A DNA stretch of 64,000 nucleotides, from NCBI RefSeq assembly GCF_002201475.1, contig NZ_CP021422.1, forward strand, positions 434,001 to 498,000, in the 5' to 3' direction. Of this stretch, positions 7,400 to 15,169 are shown in pieces. Source of the DNA: Acutalibacter muris. Lineage in GTDB: Bacteria > Bacillota > Clostridia > Oscillospirales > Acutalibacteraceae. Both the position numbers and the translations under genes were made by a program. The notes beneath the pieces were generated by a model. The model was not told where the DNA came from and ran no database searches. It was given only the letters and a program-made list of their open reading frames with translations. Positions within the stretch are counted from its first letter, which is position 1; each line of letters opens with the position of its first letter.

Positions 7400-7501
7400 T
7401 TAGTAATATTTGCTATATTGTATTGAGAATATGAGATGTTCAATTTCTCCCAACCACTTGAAATCAAGGCCATCAGGTCCAAAGCGGCCCAGGACCTCCT
7501 C
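7400..7501 (-). pseudogene. possible coding remnant ending at TAA
   Basis: Read on the minus strand from the edge of the inverted repeat, 33 codons encode a protein-like stretch (EEVLGRFGPDGLDFKWLGEI and onward) ending in TAA at 7400-7402. A stop (TAG) lies immediately upstream at the repeat boundary and no start is present. It may be the truncated 3' end of a gene broken by the palindromic element. No family was recognised. Confidence 0.3.
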
Positions 7502-7503
7502 CT

Positions 7504-7559
7504 ATATAGTTAACGCAGTCCAAAAGAGATGAACCGCTTTTGGACTGCGTTAACTATAT
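7504..7559. repeat. perfect 23-bp inverted repeat
   Basis: Arms 7504-7526 and 7537-7559 are exactly complementary over 23 bp (core GTTAACGCAGTCCAAAAG) with a 10-nt loop. No T-run follows on the plus strand, so it is not a typical terminator. A degenerate relative lies at 1952-2013. It resembles a miniature palindromic mobile element and is inside the low-GC insert between the regulator and the MATE gene. Confidence 0.85.
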
Positions 7560-7577
7560 CAAAAGCCGCTGGGGCAG

Positions 7578-7649
7578 TTCCTAAATTTTTTCTTTTGTTG
7601 TGCCATGTGTCATAACAAAAGCCAATGGATTATGCTAAAATAATCCCAG
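7578..7649. repeat. 72-nt direct repeat, copy B, with Crp-type operator
   Basis: The partner of 6846-6917. The dyad TTGTGCCATGTGTCATAA is at 7598-7615. An extended -10, TATGCTAAAAT (7631-7641), follows on the plus strand with no strong -35, so this copy probably drives the MATE gene at 7678 with the dyad upstream of or overlapping the -35 region. That position could allow activation or repression. Confidence 0.7.
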
Positions 7650-7677
7650 AAAGATCTATGCAAAGGAGCTATGCCTC

Positions 7678-9030
7678 ATGAGTGATACAAAAGAAAAGAG
7701 CACGGTTTTTGACACAGAACACCTGGTGCGCACCTATTTTGCCCAGGCGCTTCCGGTGGTGTTCAGCATGATAATAAGCCTGATCTATAACCTGGCTGAT
7801 ACATACTTTGTGGCCCGCACCGGCAGCACCCTTATTGTGGCCGGGGTGTCTGTCTGCGCGCCGGTGTTCACGGTGCTGATGGCCTTTGGCAACGTCTACG
7901 CCCAGGGGGGCAGCTCCCTTATCTCCCGCTTGATGGGCAAAAACGACCAGGGGAGCGTCCGGCGGGTGAGCTCCTTCTGCTTCTACTTGGCCATCGCCAC
8001 CGGTCTGGTGCTGGCCGTGCCCATGCTCATATTCCAGGGGCCTATCCTCAGGCTGCTGGGGGCCAGCCCGGAGGTCATGCCCTATGCCCGGGAGTATTAC
8101 CTGGTGCTGGCGGCGGGCGCCCCGGCCGTTATACTGCCCTTTATCCACTCTAACCTGCTGCGCTGCGAGGGCGCCTCCACCCTGTCCATGCTGGGCAATG
8201 TGGGAGGCTCGGTGATAAACATAATACTCGACCCCATATTTATCCAGGTGCTGGGCATGGGCGCGGCGGGCGCGGCCATCGCCACGGTGATAGGCAACCT
8301 TGCAAGCGACCTGTTTTTCCTTGCAATAGTTCTTGGTAAGAGCCGGCACCTGTCGGTGACCCCCCGGGACTGGCGGGTGAGCGCCGGGGAACTGCGGCAG
8401 ATATTCAGCGTGGGCATAACCGCCGCCGTCACCAACATAGCCTCCAGCGTATGCGTGGTGGTCACAAACCAGTTTTTAAAGGGCTATGGCGATGAGAAGA
8501 TAGCCGCCTGGGGCATCGCCAGCAAGGTCGCCATGATAGCCCAGATGGTGCTTATAGGCCTTGCCTTCGGCGGGGTGCCCCTGTTCGGATATCTGTACGG
8601 CGGCAGGGACTTTAAGAAGCTTAAAAAGCTCATCAGCTTCTGCACGGCATTCATAAGCTGCTACGGGCTCCTGATGGCGTTAATTATAATTCTGCTGGCC
8701 CGGCCCCTTACATTGGTTTTCATGGACGACCCGGGTGTGGTCAGGGACAGCGCGCTGATGCTCCGCTGGCAGGTATCCGGCTCGGCCTTTGCCGGGATAG
8801 TTCTGCTGTTCACCTGCCTGTTCCAGGCCACGGGCAAGGCTGGCCCCGCGCTGGCCCTGTCCCTCTCCCGCCAGGGGCTGTTGTTCCTTGCCGTGCTGGG
8901 GGTGGGGGTACTGGTGGCCGGGTTCAACGGTCTGCTGGCCGCCCAGCCCATAGCGGACGCTCTAAGCGCGGCGCTGGCGGTCATCATGTGGCGCGCGGCC
9001 TTCCGCAAGGAGGGCCTCAGTGCAGTGTGA
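7678..9030 (+). CDS. MATE-family multidrug/toxin exporter
   Basis: A 450-residue integral membrane protein with twelve predicted segments and the MATE layout of two related halves: ALPVVFSMIISLIYNLADTY opens the first and a matching helix set begins near residue 240. GLRCEG-type and GAAGAAIATVIG stretches are typical of Na+- or H+-coupled MATE exporters of the DinF/NorM group. The likely role is drug or toxin extrusion across the cytoplasmic membrane. AAAGGAGC precedes the ATG by about 10 bases. The promoter region carries the same dyad as the Crp/Fnr regulator gene upstream. The last 14 bases overlap, in convergent orientation, the DNA methyltransferase gene. The substrate is unknown. Confidence 0.9.
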   Translation: MSDTKEKSTVFDTEHLVRTYFAQALPVVFSMIISLIYNLADTYFVARTGSTLIVAGVSVCAPVFTVLMAFGNVYAQGGSSLISRLMGKNDQGSVRRVSSFCFYLAIATGLVLAVPMLIFQGPILRLLGASPEVMPYAREYYLVLAAGAPAVILPFIHSNLLRCEGASTLSMLGNVGGSVINIILDPIFIQVLGMGAAGAAIATVIGNLASDLFFLAIVLGKSRHLSVTPRDWRVSAGELRQIFSVGITAAVTNIASSVCVVVTNQFLKGYGDEKIAAWGIASKVAMIAQMVLIGLAFGGVPLFGYLYGGRDFKKLKKLISFCTAFISCYGLLMALIIILLARPLTLVFMDDPGVVRDSALMLRWQVSGSAFAGIVLLFTCLFQATGKAGPALALSLSRQGLLFLAVLGVGVLVAGFNGLLAAQPIADALSAALAVIMWRAAFRKEGLSAV

Positions 9031-10204
9031 ACAGCCGAAAGCCGTAGTCTATATCGGCCCCGGTGCGCTTTCTGAGCCTGTCCCCCGCCCGGCGTATACG
9101 CTCTGCGCCTATATCGCTGATGGCGGCGTACCCGGCCCTTCGGGCGGCGCTGTCCGAGGGAGTGGGCTCAGGCAGCTGTACCATTATGAACCTGCGGCGG
9201 CCGCCGTCCAGTGCGTTCTGCTCCATGACCGCGTGGGCGGTGGAGGCCGTGCCGGAGAAGAAGTCCAGCACAACGTCATCCCTATCGGTGACGGCCTCAA
9301 GAATCCGCATAAGGAGCCTTATGGGCTTCTGTCCCTTGAACTCCTGACCGATACCCAGAAGCTTCGATATCTTCTCCCCGGAAAAGGACATGATGGCAAT
9401 GCTGTTTAGGCCGTCGTACTCGTTGCAGTTCCAGGTGTCCTCAAGGGGGTACCTTTCGGGACGGTTCTCGTGGTTTATGAAATGTAAAAGCTCCCGCCCC
9501 TGTTTGGGGGTAAGACCCAGCTCCCGCAGCTTTTCCCTGAGCTGCGGGGTACTTTTTACAAGGGGCCTGAAGTCCTTATTTTCTATATACAGCTTTTTAA
9601 AATCCATCAGCTCATGGTTCCTGGAGTAGAACAGTATGCTGTCATGGTTGCGTATGAAGTTTGCTGCGGCGGTCTTATAGCCGGAGAGCCAGCCTATACG
9701 CCAGATTATCTCCCGCTGGAAATTCTCCTCGCCAAAGACCTCGTCCATCAGCTTTCTGAGGTTCGCGGCCTCGTTATAGTCTATGGACACGAAAATGGAG
9801 CCCTCCGGACTCAGAAGCCTTTTTGCAAGCTTCAGCCTTGGGTACATCATATTGAGCCAGTCCGCGTGCAGCCGCCCATAGTCTGTGCCGTCCCCGCCGG
9901 AGCACTGTCTTTTTGGCCGGGCGAAGTTGTCACCGTAGATAAAGTCGGCGCCGGTGTTATAGGGCGGGTCAATATAAACGAGCTTGACCCGGCCGGCATA
10001 CTCCTTTTGCAGGAGCTTCAGCGCGTCCAGGTTGTCCCCTTCGATATATATGTTCTCCGAGTCCGTTCCGCCCCGGGTCCCGTCCCGTCCCAGGGACCTT
10101 TCCTGCTCCTGGCGCAGTTCCTTTTGGCTCCGGCTGAGCTCTGCCGCAGCCTTTTTGCCCGGCCAAGTGAACTGGTACTGCTCGCCGCTGTCCATTTTCT
10201 CCAT
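9017..10204 (-). CDS. orphan DNA methyltransferase of the type III Mod kind
   Basis: A 395-residue beta-class amino-methyltransferase acting on adenine (or possibly cytosine N4). Motif IV DPPY is at residues 79-82, preceded by VKLVYI. The AdoMet motif DFFSGTASTAHAV starts at residue 314, after the conserved GQKPIRLLMRIL. The variable segment about 170-270 should be the target recognition domain. The N-terminal 40 residues are charged and helical. No Res helicase-nuclease gene or other restriction partner is adjacent, so it is either a solitary regulatory methylase or a relic of a restriction system. It is 13 bases downstream of ptsI and convergent with the MATE gene. The start is uncertain because the ribosome binding site is weak; an in-frame ATG lies three codons in. 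Confidence 0.85.
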   Translation of the reverse strand: MEKMDSGEQYQFTWPGKKAAAELSRSQKELRQEQERSLGRDGTRGGTDSENIYIEGDNLDALKLLQKEYAGRVKLVYIDPPYNTGADFIYGDNFARPKRQCSGGDGTDYGRLHADWLNMMYPRLKLAKRLLSPEGSIFVSIDYNEAANLRKLMDEVFGEENFQREIIWRIGWLSGYKTAAANFIRNHDSILFYSRNHELMDFKKLYIENKDFRPLVKSTPQLREKLRELGLTPKQGRELLHFINHENRPERYPLEDTWNCNEYDGLNSIAIMSFSGEKISKLLGIGQEFKGQKPIRLLMRILEAVTDRDDVVLDFFSGTASTAHAVMEQNALDGGRRRFIMVQLPEPTPSDSAARRAGYAAISDIGAERIRRAGDRLRKRTGADIDYGFRLFTLH

Positions 10205-10217
10205 ACTTCAAGGCCGC

Positions 10218-11924
10218 CTATGTTCTCTGGGCGCTGTCCAGAAGCTCCCGGACCTCCGCCGCCGTATTCAGCCGCCCGACGGAGTCCGCAAGGCTGTCCG
10301 CCTCCACCTTGCTCCACAGGGAGACGGTCTTGCGCACCCTTGGCACAGCCACCGCCGAGACGCTGAAGCCCGTGACGCCATAGGACATATACAGGGGGAC
10401 AAGCCTTGGGTCCGCTGCGGTCTCGCCGCAGACAGAGACCGGGGTTCCACTGGTACTGCCGCACCGAATAATATGACGGAGCACTCTGAGCACAGCCGGG
10501 TGGAGGGGGTCGTACAGGCCGCCCACCGCCGGGTTGCCCCGGTCGCAGGCCATAATATAACCGGTAAGGTCGTTGGTGCCGATGCTGAGGAACGCGGCCT
10601 CCCGGGACAGGTGGTCGGCTATAAGAGCCGCTGAAGGGGTTTCTATCATTACCCCCGCGGGTACGCTCTCAGAACAGGGTCTGCCCTCGTTGATAAGCTG
10701 TTCCCGGGCCTTCTGGAGCAGGCTGCGGCAGGAGCGCAGCTCTGAAAGCGTGGAGACCATGGGGAACAGGATGCTGAGGTTCTCTCCGGCTCCGGCACGC
10801 AACAGAGCCCGCAGCTGGGTGAGGAACACCTCCTCATTTTGAAGGCACCAGCGCACGCCCCTAAGCCCCAGGAACGGGTTCTCCTCCTTCTGGGTACTGA
10901 GACAGGGCACGTTCTTGTCGCCGCCGATATCCAGTGTGCGTATCACCACCTGCCGTCCCCCGGCGCCCTTTAAGGCCTGCCTATAGGCCTCGGCCTGCTC
11001 CTCCTCGGTGGGCGGGACGGAGCGGTTCATAAATAGGTATTCCGTGCGGAAAAGTCCCACGCCCTCGCCGCCGGCTTCTATCACCGCCGCCGAGGCGCTG
11101 GGCATACTGATATTGCAGTAAAGCCGGTACTCCCGGCCGTCGGCCGAAAGGGTGCTTCGGTCCCGGAAACGCTCCATGCACCGGCGCTCCTCCTGCTGGG
11201 CCTTGCGCCGGCTGCGGTACTCCTCGATGACCCTCTCCCCCGGGGAGGATATGACCTCGCCCCTGGCGCCGTCAACAATAATAAAGTCCCCGGAGGACAG
11301 CTTCTTTGTGGCGTCCTTTATTCCACAGACCGCTGGCAGGCCCATGGTTCGGGCAAGTATGCTGGTGTGTGAGGCAGGGCCGCCCTTCTCCAGCACAAGG
11401 CCGGATATCCGCCCCGCGTCCAGGTCCGCCATGGCGGAGGGGCTCAGCTCCTCCGCCACAAGTATTGAGCCCCTTGGGGCGTTCTTTATTACAGTATCCT
11501 CTACGCCCAAAAGCAGGTGCAGAAGGGCATTGCGCACGTCCCTTATGTCCTCGGCCCTAAGGCGGGTAAGCTCGTCGTGAGAGTCCATAAAGGCCGCGAT
11601 ATACTGTTCGCTGACCTGGTTCAAGGCCATTTCGGCGGAGCAGCCGGATTCAATGAGAGAGCATATCTGGTCCTTTACCTCCGGGTCGTTGGCAATGTTG
11701 ATGTGGGTCTCGAGTATCCGGGAATCCTCAAGGCTTGTGGAGAGCTGCAAATGGCGCATACGGCTGGCGGTATTGTCACAAAAGGCCTTTACAGCCTTGT
11801 TATAGCGGGATATTTCTGGTCCAGGGTCTATTCGGCGGTCCTCGTCAAATACCAAGCTGTGCTCCTGCAGGAGCAGTACAGTTCCAAGGCCAATACCGTT
11901 TGAAACGGCGATGCCTTGCAGCAT
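10218..11924 (-). CDS. ptsI: PTS enzyme I (phosphoenolpyruvate-protein phosphotransferase)
   Basis: A 568-residue cytoplasmic enzyme that takes phosphate from PEP and passes it to HPr. The phosphohistidine motif GGPASHTSILAR places the active His at residue 186. FRTEYLF (292-298), LDIGGDK (331-337), the SIGTNDL stretch (447-453) and Cys499 in SVCGE form the PEP-binding half. The length matches the family. AAAGGAGG precedes the start. No HPr gene is adjacent, which is unusual because ptsH often precedes ptsI; HPr must be encoded elsewhere. It starts 4 bases after the second ligase-like gene and is probably transcribed from 15.1 kb. Confidence 0.92.
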   Translation of the reverse strand: MLQGIAVSNGIGLGTVLLLQEHSLVFDEDRRIDPGPEISRYNKAVKAFCDNTASRMRHLQLSTSLEDSRILETHINIANDPEVKDQICSLIESGCSAEMALNQVSEQYIAAFMDSHDELTRLRAEDIRDVRNALLHLLLGVEDTVIKNAPRGSILVAEELSPSAMADLDAGRISGLVLEKGGPASHTSILARTMGLPAVCGIKDATKKLSSGDFIIVDGARGEVISSPGERVIEEYRSRRKAQQEERRCMERFRDRSTLSADGREYRLYCNISMPSASAAVIEAGGEGVGLFRTEYLFMNRSVPPTEEEQAEAYRQALKGAGGRQVVIRTLDIGGDKNVPCLSTQKEENPFLGLRGVRWCLQNEEVFLTQLRALLRAGAGENLSILFPMVSTLSELRSCRSLLQKAREQLINEGRPCSESVPAGVMIETPSAALIADHLSREAAFLSIGTNDLTGYIMACDRGNPAVGGLYDPLHPAVLRVLRHIIRCGSTSGTPVSVCGETAADPRLVPLYMSYGVTGFSVSAVAVPRVRKTVSLWSKVEADSLADSVGRLNTAAEVRELLDSAQRT

Positions 11925-11928
11925 AAGG

Positions 11929-13488
11929 CTACACCTCCTTTTTTTCGGGCCGGCGCTGGAGAGTGGTCAGGCTGTACAGGCAGGCGGCGGCGGCGGCAAA
12001 GTAGATGGTGACGTTGGGGCGGCGCAGGACGTTGCCGGATATCTGCGCGGCCGCGATGGCCAGCAGAAAGCATATGCCCACCGCGCCGGTCTCCAAGGTC
12101 AGAAACTGCCTGAGCCCGCTCCAGAAGCCTCGCAGCCATCTGAGGGCTTTGGGCCCCTCGGTTTTTTCCGTCTCCAGGGCTCGACGCACGCTGCCGGCAA
12201 GGGCCCTGAAAACCCGGAAGAAGAACAGGGCAAAAAACAGCAGATAGATGGCAAAGCCCAGATAGCCCATGTTATAGAAGATACCGGGGAAATCATTTTC
12301 CAGGTCGTAGATGGTATCGCCCAGAAGGAAGTCGCTGTACTCGAAGCCCAGCAGATGGGTCAGAGTATCCTTTTCCTGCCATACGAGCTTTGCGAAGTTC
12401 AGCTTTATTTTCCGGGTGTTGGAGAGAACCTCGGGGGAATCCGTATACCCAAAGATCTCCATGACGTTGTACATACCGAAGCGGGCGTTCAACTCCTCTG
12501 TGCGGTAGCCGTATATACCTGTGTCCGAGTATATGGGCAGCACTGCCCGGCGCACCTTCTCCAGCTGACGTTCGGAGGAGGGGCGGCTTTTTTCACTGTG
12601 GATTATATTCAGTGTGGTCTGGTCCGCGCCGGAGGTCTCCAGGGTGTTTGATATCATGCCGCTATAGACGTCCTGGGAGGACTCGGTCCTTGCGTTCCTA
12701 ATGGCCATGGGGGAGTAGCCCTTAAAGGCGGCCGACAGTATGAGGAGCGCAAGCAGCGGCAGCACGTAGCGGGGGGACCTTTTCCCAAGCTGTATCAGGA
12801 ACAGAAAAATATATGCGCCGCCGATGATAAATATTGAGAAATAATCAAGCTTTGAGCCGGTTATAAACATTAAAACCACGGTCAGCAGTACGCCCAGCAG
12901 ATAGACGGGGTATTTTCCGCTTCTATAGGCGGCGAATATGGCCAGGGGCGCGGTGAGCACGATGACGGCGCTCTGGGCGCTGGGGATAAGGAACCATCCC
13001 AGCACCCCAAGCTCCAGGGACCCGTAGGTGTATACGGGCCGGCCTATGGCCCAGGGCAGAGCGGTGAAAAGTATTATCTCCAGAAAGCATATGAGAACGC
13101 CGAGATAAAAGCTCTTACGCAGGTGCGGCCGGCCTTTCAGCGCCGTTATGAAGGTGAGGGCGTACAGGGGGAAGTTCATAAGGCGCAGCAGATTCGCCGT
13201 GTCCTCCACCGGGGAGGTGCAGCCGATGCGGAAGCAGTTGAGCATATGGGCCGCCCAGAACAGGGCAACAACGCCCCCAAGGATAAGGTACACCCTTTTT
13301 CTTTTTGTAAGCAGGAAGCCCAGAAGGACCACCAGGGCCAACAGTCCGAAGCGCAGAAGAGTGGTTATGGAGTTGAGGCCATAGCGGTCGGCAAAATATG
13401 AGAGCACATCCAGCGCGGGCTGCAGGACCAACAGCCCCAGCAGGATGCCTGAGAGCTTATCTTCGAGAAGGGTTTTCAGCTTTTGCAA
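11929..13488 (-). CDS. O-antigen ligase/polymerase-like membrane protein, paralog 2
   Basis: A 519-residue polytopic protein with about ten or more hydrophobic segments, of the Wzy/WaaL-like O-antigen ligase group. The N-terminal stretch LLVLQPALDVLSYFADRYG and the end motif QISGNVLRRPN are shared with the next gene upstream, so the two are tandem paralogs. A long extracytoplasmic loop about residues 265-375 carries charged and tyrosine-rich sequence, as expected of enzymes that join undecaprenyl-linked glycans. The likely role is polymerisation or attachment of a surface polysaccharide, with the acceptor unknown. It ends 4 bases before ptsI and begins 1 base after the first paralog. Confidence 0.75.
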   Translation of the reverse strand: MQKLKTLLEDKLSGILLGLLVLQPALDVLSYFADRYGLNSITTLLRFGLLALVVLLGFLLTKRKRVYLILGGVVALFWAAHMLNCFRIGCTSPVEDTANLLRLMNFPLYALTFITALKGRPHLRKSFYLGVLICFLEIILFTALPWAIGRPVYTYGSLELGVLGWFLIPSAQSAVIVLTAPLAIFAAYRSGKYPVYLLGVLLTVVLMFITGSKLDYFSIFIIGGAYIFLFLIQLGKRSPRYVLPLLALLILSAAFKGYSPMAIRNARTESSQDVYSGMISNTLETSGADQTTLNIIHSEKSRPSSERQLEKVRRAVLPIYSDTGIYGYRTEELNARFGMYNVMEIFGYTDSPEVLSNTRKIKLNFAKLVWQEKDTLTHLLGFEYSDFLLGDTIYDLENDFPGIFYNMGYLGFAIYLLFFALFFFRVFRALAGSVRRALETEKTEGPKALRWLRGFWSGLRQFLTLETGAVGICFLLAIAAAQISGNVLRRPNVTIYFAAAAACLYSLTTLQRRPEKKEV

Positions 13489-13489
13489 T

Positions 13490-15034
13490 TCATCCGCCTC
13501 CTTTTATTACCGGGCTCTGTATTATCGTAAGCCCCTGCCGCCGTTCATAGCGGGCCCGGAGCCTGCCGCTTCCATAGGCTTTTGTAATATGGCATAGCTC
13601 TGCCGCCGCCAGGGACAGGTACACGGACGCGCTGGGGTTTTGCAGGACGTTGCCGGACAGCTGCCCAGCCCCAAGTCCCAGGACCAGGAGCATCAGCCAC
13701 GCGCCGAAATCTACTGTTAGGAGGCTCCCAAGCCCCTGAAGATTCTTCACACAGCTTATGGCTATGGGCAGGAATATATAGCCAATAAAGCCGATAAACA
13801 GCGCAAACCCCATATAGCCGTAGTAGTACGGCAGGGCTGAGATATCGTTTTCCGGGCCGTACAGGTTAGGGCCTATGGCCACGTTCGACCGCTCGAAGCC
13901 CAAAAGCCTTGTGGGCGCGTCCTGCTCCTCCCAGAGCAGCTCCATGGCCTTTAGCTTTTTAGTGCGGCCGTCATAAAGGGTGGTGGCCTTGGTGGTATAA
14001 TTATAGGCTTTCATAACACGCTCTGTGCCGAAGCGGTCCAGAAGGTCCCCAAGAAGGGTGCCGCCGGCAAAGCTCAGCCCGCCGTAAACGTCCTCGTATA
14101 CCCGGGTGATACGCTCCTCTATCTCGGGTGGAATCTCCCTGCTGTCGTATACGTAGTCCTTATATTCTCCCATTATCTCGTCCGTGGGCTCCTGGCAGAT
14201 CTGGAAGGATTCGCCGGTAAGGGTCTGGCGGGTCTCCATGATGGATACCCCCTTGAACAGTACCAGCAGCACAAGAGCCGCCGCCAGCGGTATACAGCAA
14301 AGGCGCATACGCCCGCCGGAAATCAGGACAAAGAAACATAAGCCCAGGGCCGTCAGCATTGCTGAGTAGTAGGCGAGCCGTGTGCCGGTGAAGTACAGCA
14401 GAGTAAAGCCCAGGGCGCTTGCCAGGGTAAATATCCATACCCGCCGGGTATGGTATGCCCAGAGGAGCAGGCCTATGACCAGCATACAGACGATGGCGCT
14501 CTGACCGTTATGGTTGGAAAACCAGCCAAGAAGGCCCATCTTCACCCCACGGGAGGGGCTGTCATAGGTATACACCGGGGAGCCGGTCAGGTAAGAGAGG
14601 CCTATCACCAGAAGCACCGTGCAGAAGTTTACGGCCAGGGCCCCGCTGATATGACTTTCAAGGCCATCGCAGCTTTGAAGGAGGGTGGTAAAGGCAAGGG
14701 TCCACAGGGGGAACTGCACAAGCTTCAGGTACTCGCCCAGGTCCCCCAGGGGGTCCTGGTAGCCCAGCCGGAAACAGTTCAGCGCGTGCAGCAGCCAGAA
14801 GCCGGCGATGACTCCTCCGAATATCAGATAGCGGCGGCGCTCGGTTTCAACAATAAAACCGTAGACAAAGACGGCGAACAGCAGAACGGCGCGCAGGGCG
14901 GTGGTGATAAGGGTGCTGCCGTACTCGTTCATGAAATATGACAACACGTCCAGCGGGGGCTGGAGGGCCATGACGGCGAACAGGAAACCGCCGCCCACGC
15001 CGGTCAGTTTTTTTCTTAGGTTTGATATATCCAT
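13490..15034 (-). CDS. O-antigen ligase/polymerase-like membrane protein, paralog 1
   Basis: A 514-residue polytopic membrane protein paralogous to the following gene: ALQPPLDVLSYFMNEYG near the N terminus, then FWLLHALNCFRLGYQDPLGD, and QLSGNVLQNPSASVYL near the C terminus. The charged extracytoplasmic loop is about residues 260-385. It is probably another glycan ligase or polymerase acting outside the membrane. It is the first gene of its transcript, with a good promoter at 15078-15106. The pair may have complementary acceptor or chain-length roles, or both may handle the polymer made by the 19.4-28.2 kb cluster; this is inference only. Confidence 0.75.
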   Translation of the reverse strand: MDISNLRKKLTGVGGGFLFAVMALQPPLDVLSYFMNEYGSTLITTALRAVLLFAVFVYGFIVETERRRYLIFGGVIAGFWLLHALNCFRLGYQDPLGDLGEYLKLVQFPLWTLAFTTLLQSCDGLESHISGALAVNFCTVLLVIGLSYLTGSPVYTYDSPSRGVKMGLLGWFSNHNGQSAIVCMLVIGLLLWAYHTRRVWIFTLASALGFTLLYFTGTRLAYYSAMLTALGLCFFVLISGGRMRLCCIPLAAALVLLVLFKGVSIMETRQTLTGESFQICQEPTDEIMGEYKDYVYDSREIPPEIEERITRVYEDVYGGLSFAGGTLLGDLLDRFGTERVMKAYNYTTKATTLYDGRTKKLKAMELLWEEQDAPTRLLGFERSNVAIGPNLYGPENDISALPYYYGYMGFALFIGFIGYIFLPIAISCVKNLQGLGSLLTVDFGAWLMLLVLGLGAGQLSGNVLQNPSASVYLSLAAAELCHITKAYGSGRLRARYERRQGLTIIQSPVIKGGG

Positions 15035-15077
15035 GCTCTATGCCTTTCGGTTCCTTTGGAAGTCTTTAATTGCGTAC

Positions 15078-15106
15078 ATTATAGCATATTTTTCGACAGG
15101 GCACAA
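15078..15106 (-). promoter_or_regulatory. promoter for the ligase-ptsI-methyltransferase run
   Basis: Minus strand TTGTGC (15101-15106), 17 bp, TATAAT (15078-15083), with TG one base before the -10 making it an extended -10 element. Confidence 0.7.
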
Positions 15107-15116
15107 GGAAAAATAC

Positions 15117-15149
15117 AAAAAGTCCGGCACCGAAAGTGCCGGACTTTTT
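15117..15149. terminator. bidirectional terminator downstream of oadA
   Basis: A 14-bp stem (15117-15130 with 15136-15149; core GTCCGGCAC) with a 5-nt loop and A/T tails on both sides. On the minus strand it follows oadA by about 20 bases. Confidence 0.85.
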
Positions 15150-15169
15150 CTGCAAATCAAATAGAAATT

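Noticed and set aside
7527..7560. Rho-independent terminator at the 23-bp inverted repeat
   Set aside because: No T-run follows on either strand, the gene it would serve ends about 120 bases earlier, and a related copy lies upstream of a different gene.
9017..15034. A defence island built around the methyltransferase
   Set aside because: Neighbours are PTS enzyme I, glycan ligase-like proteins and a MATE exporter; no nuclease, helicase, toxin or other defence gene is present.
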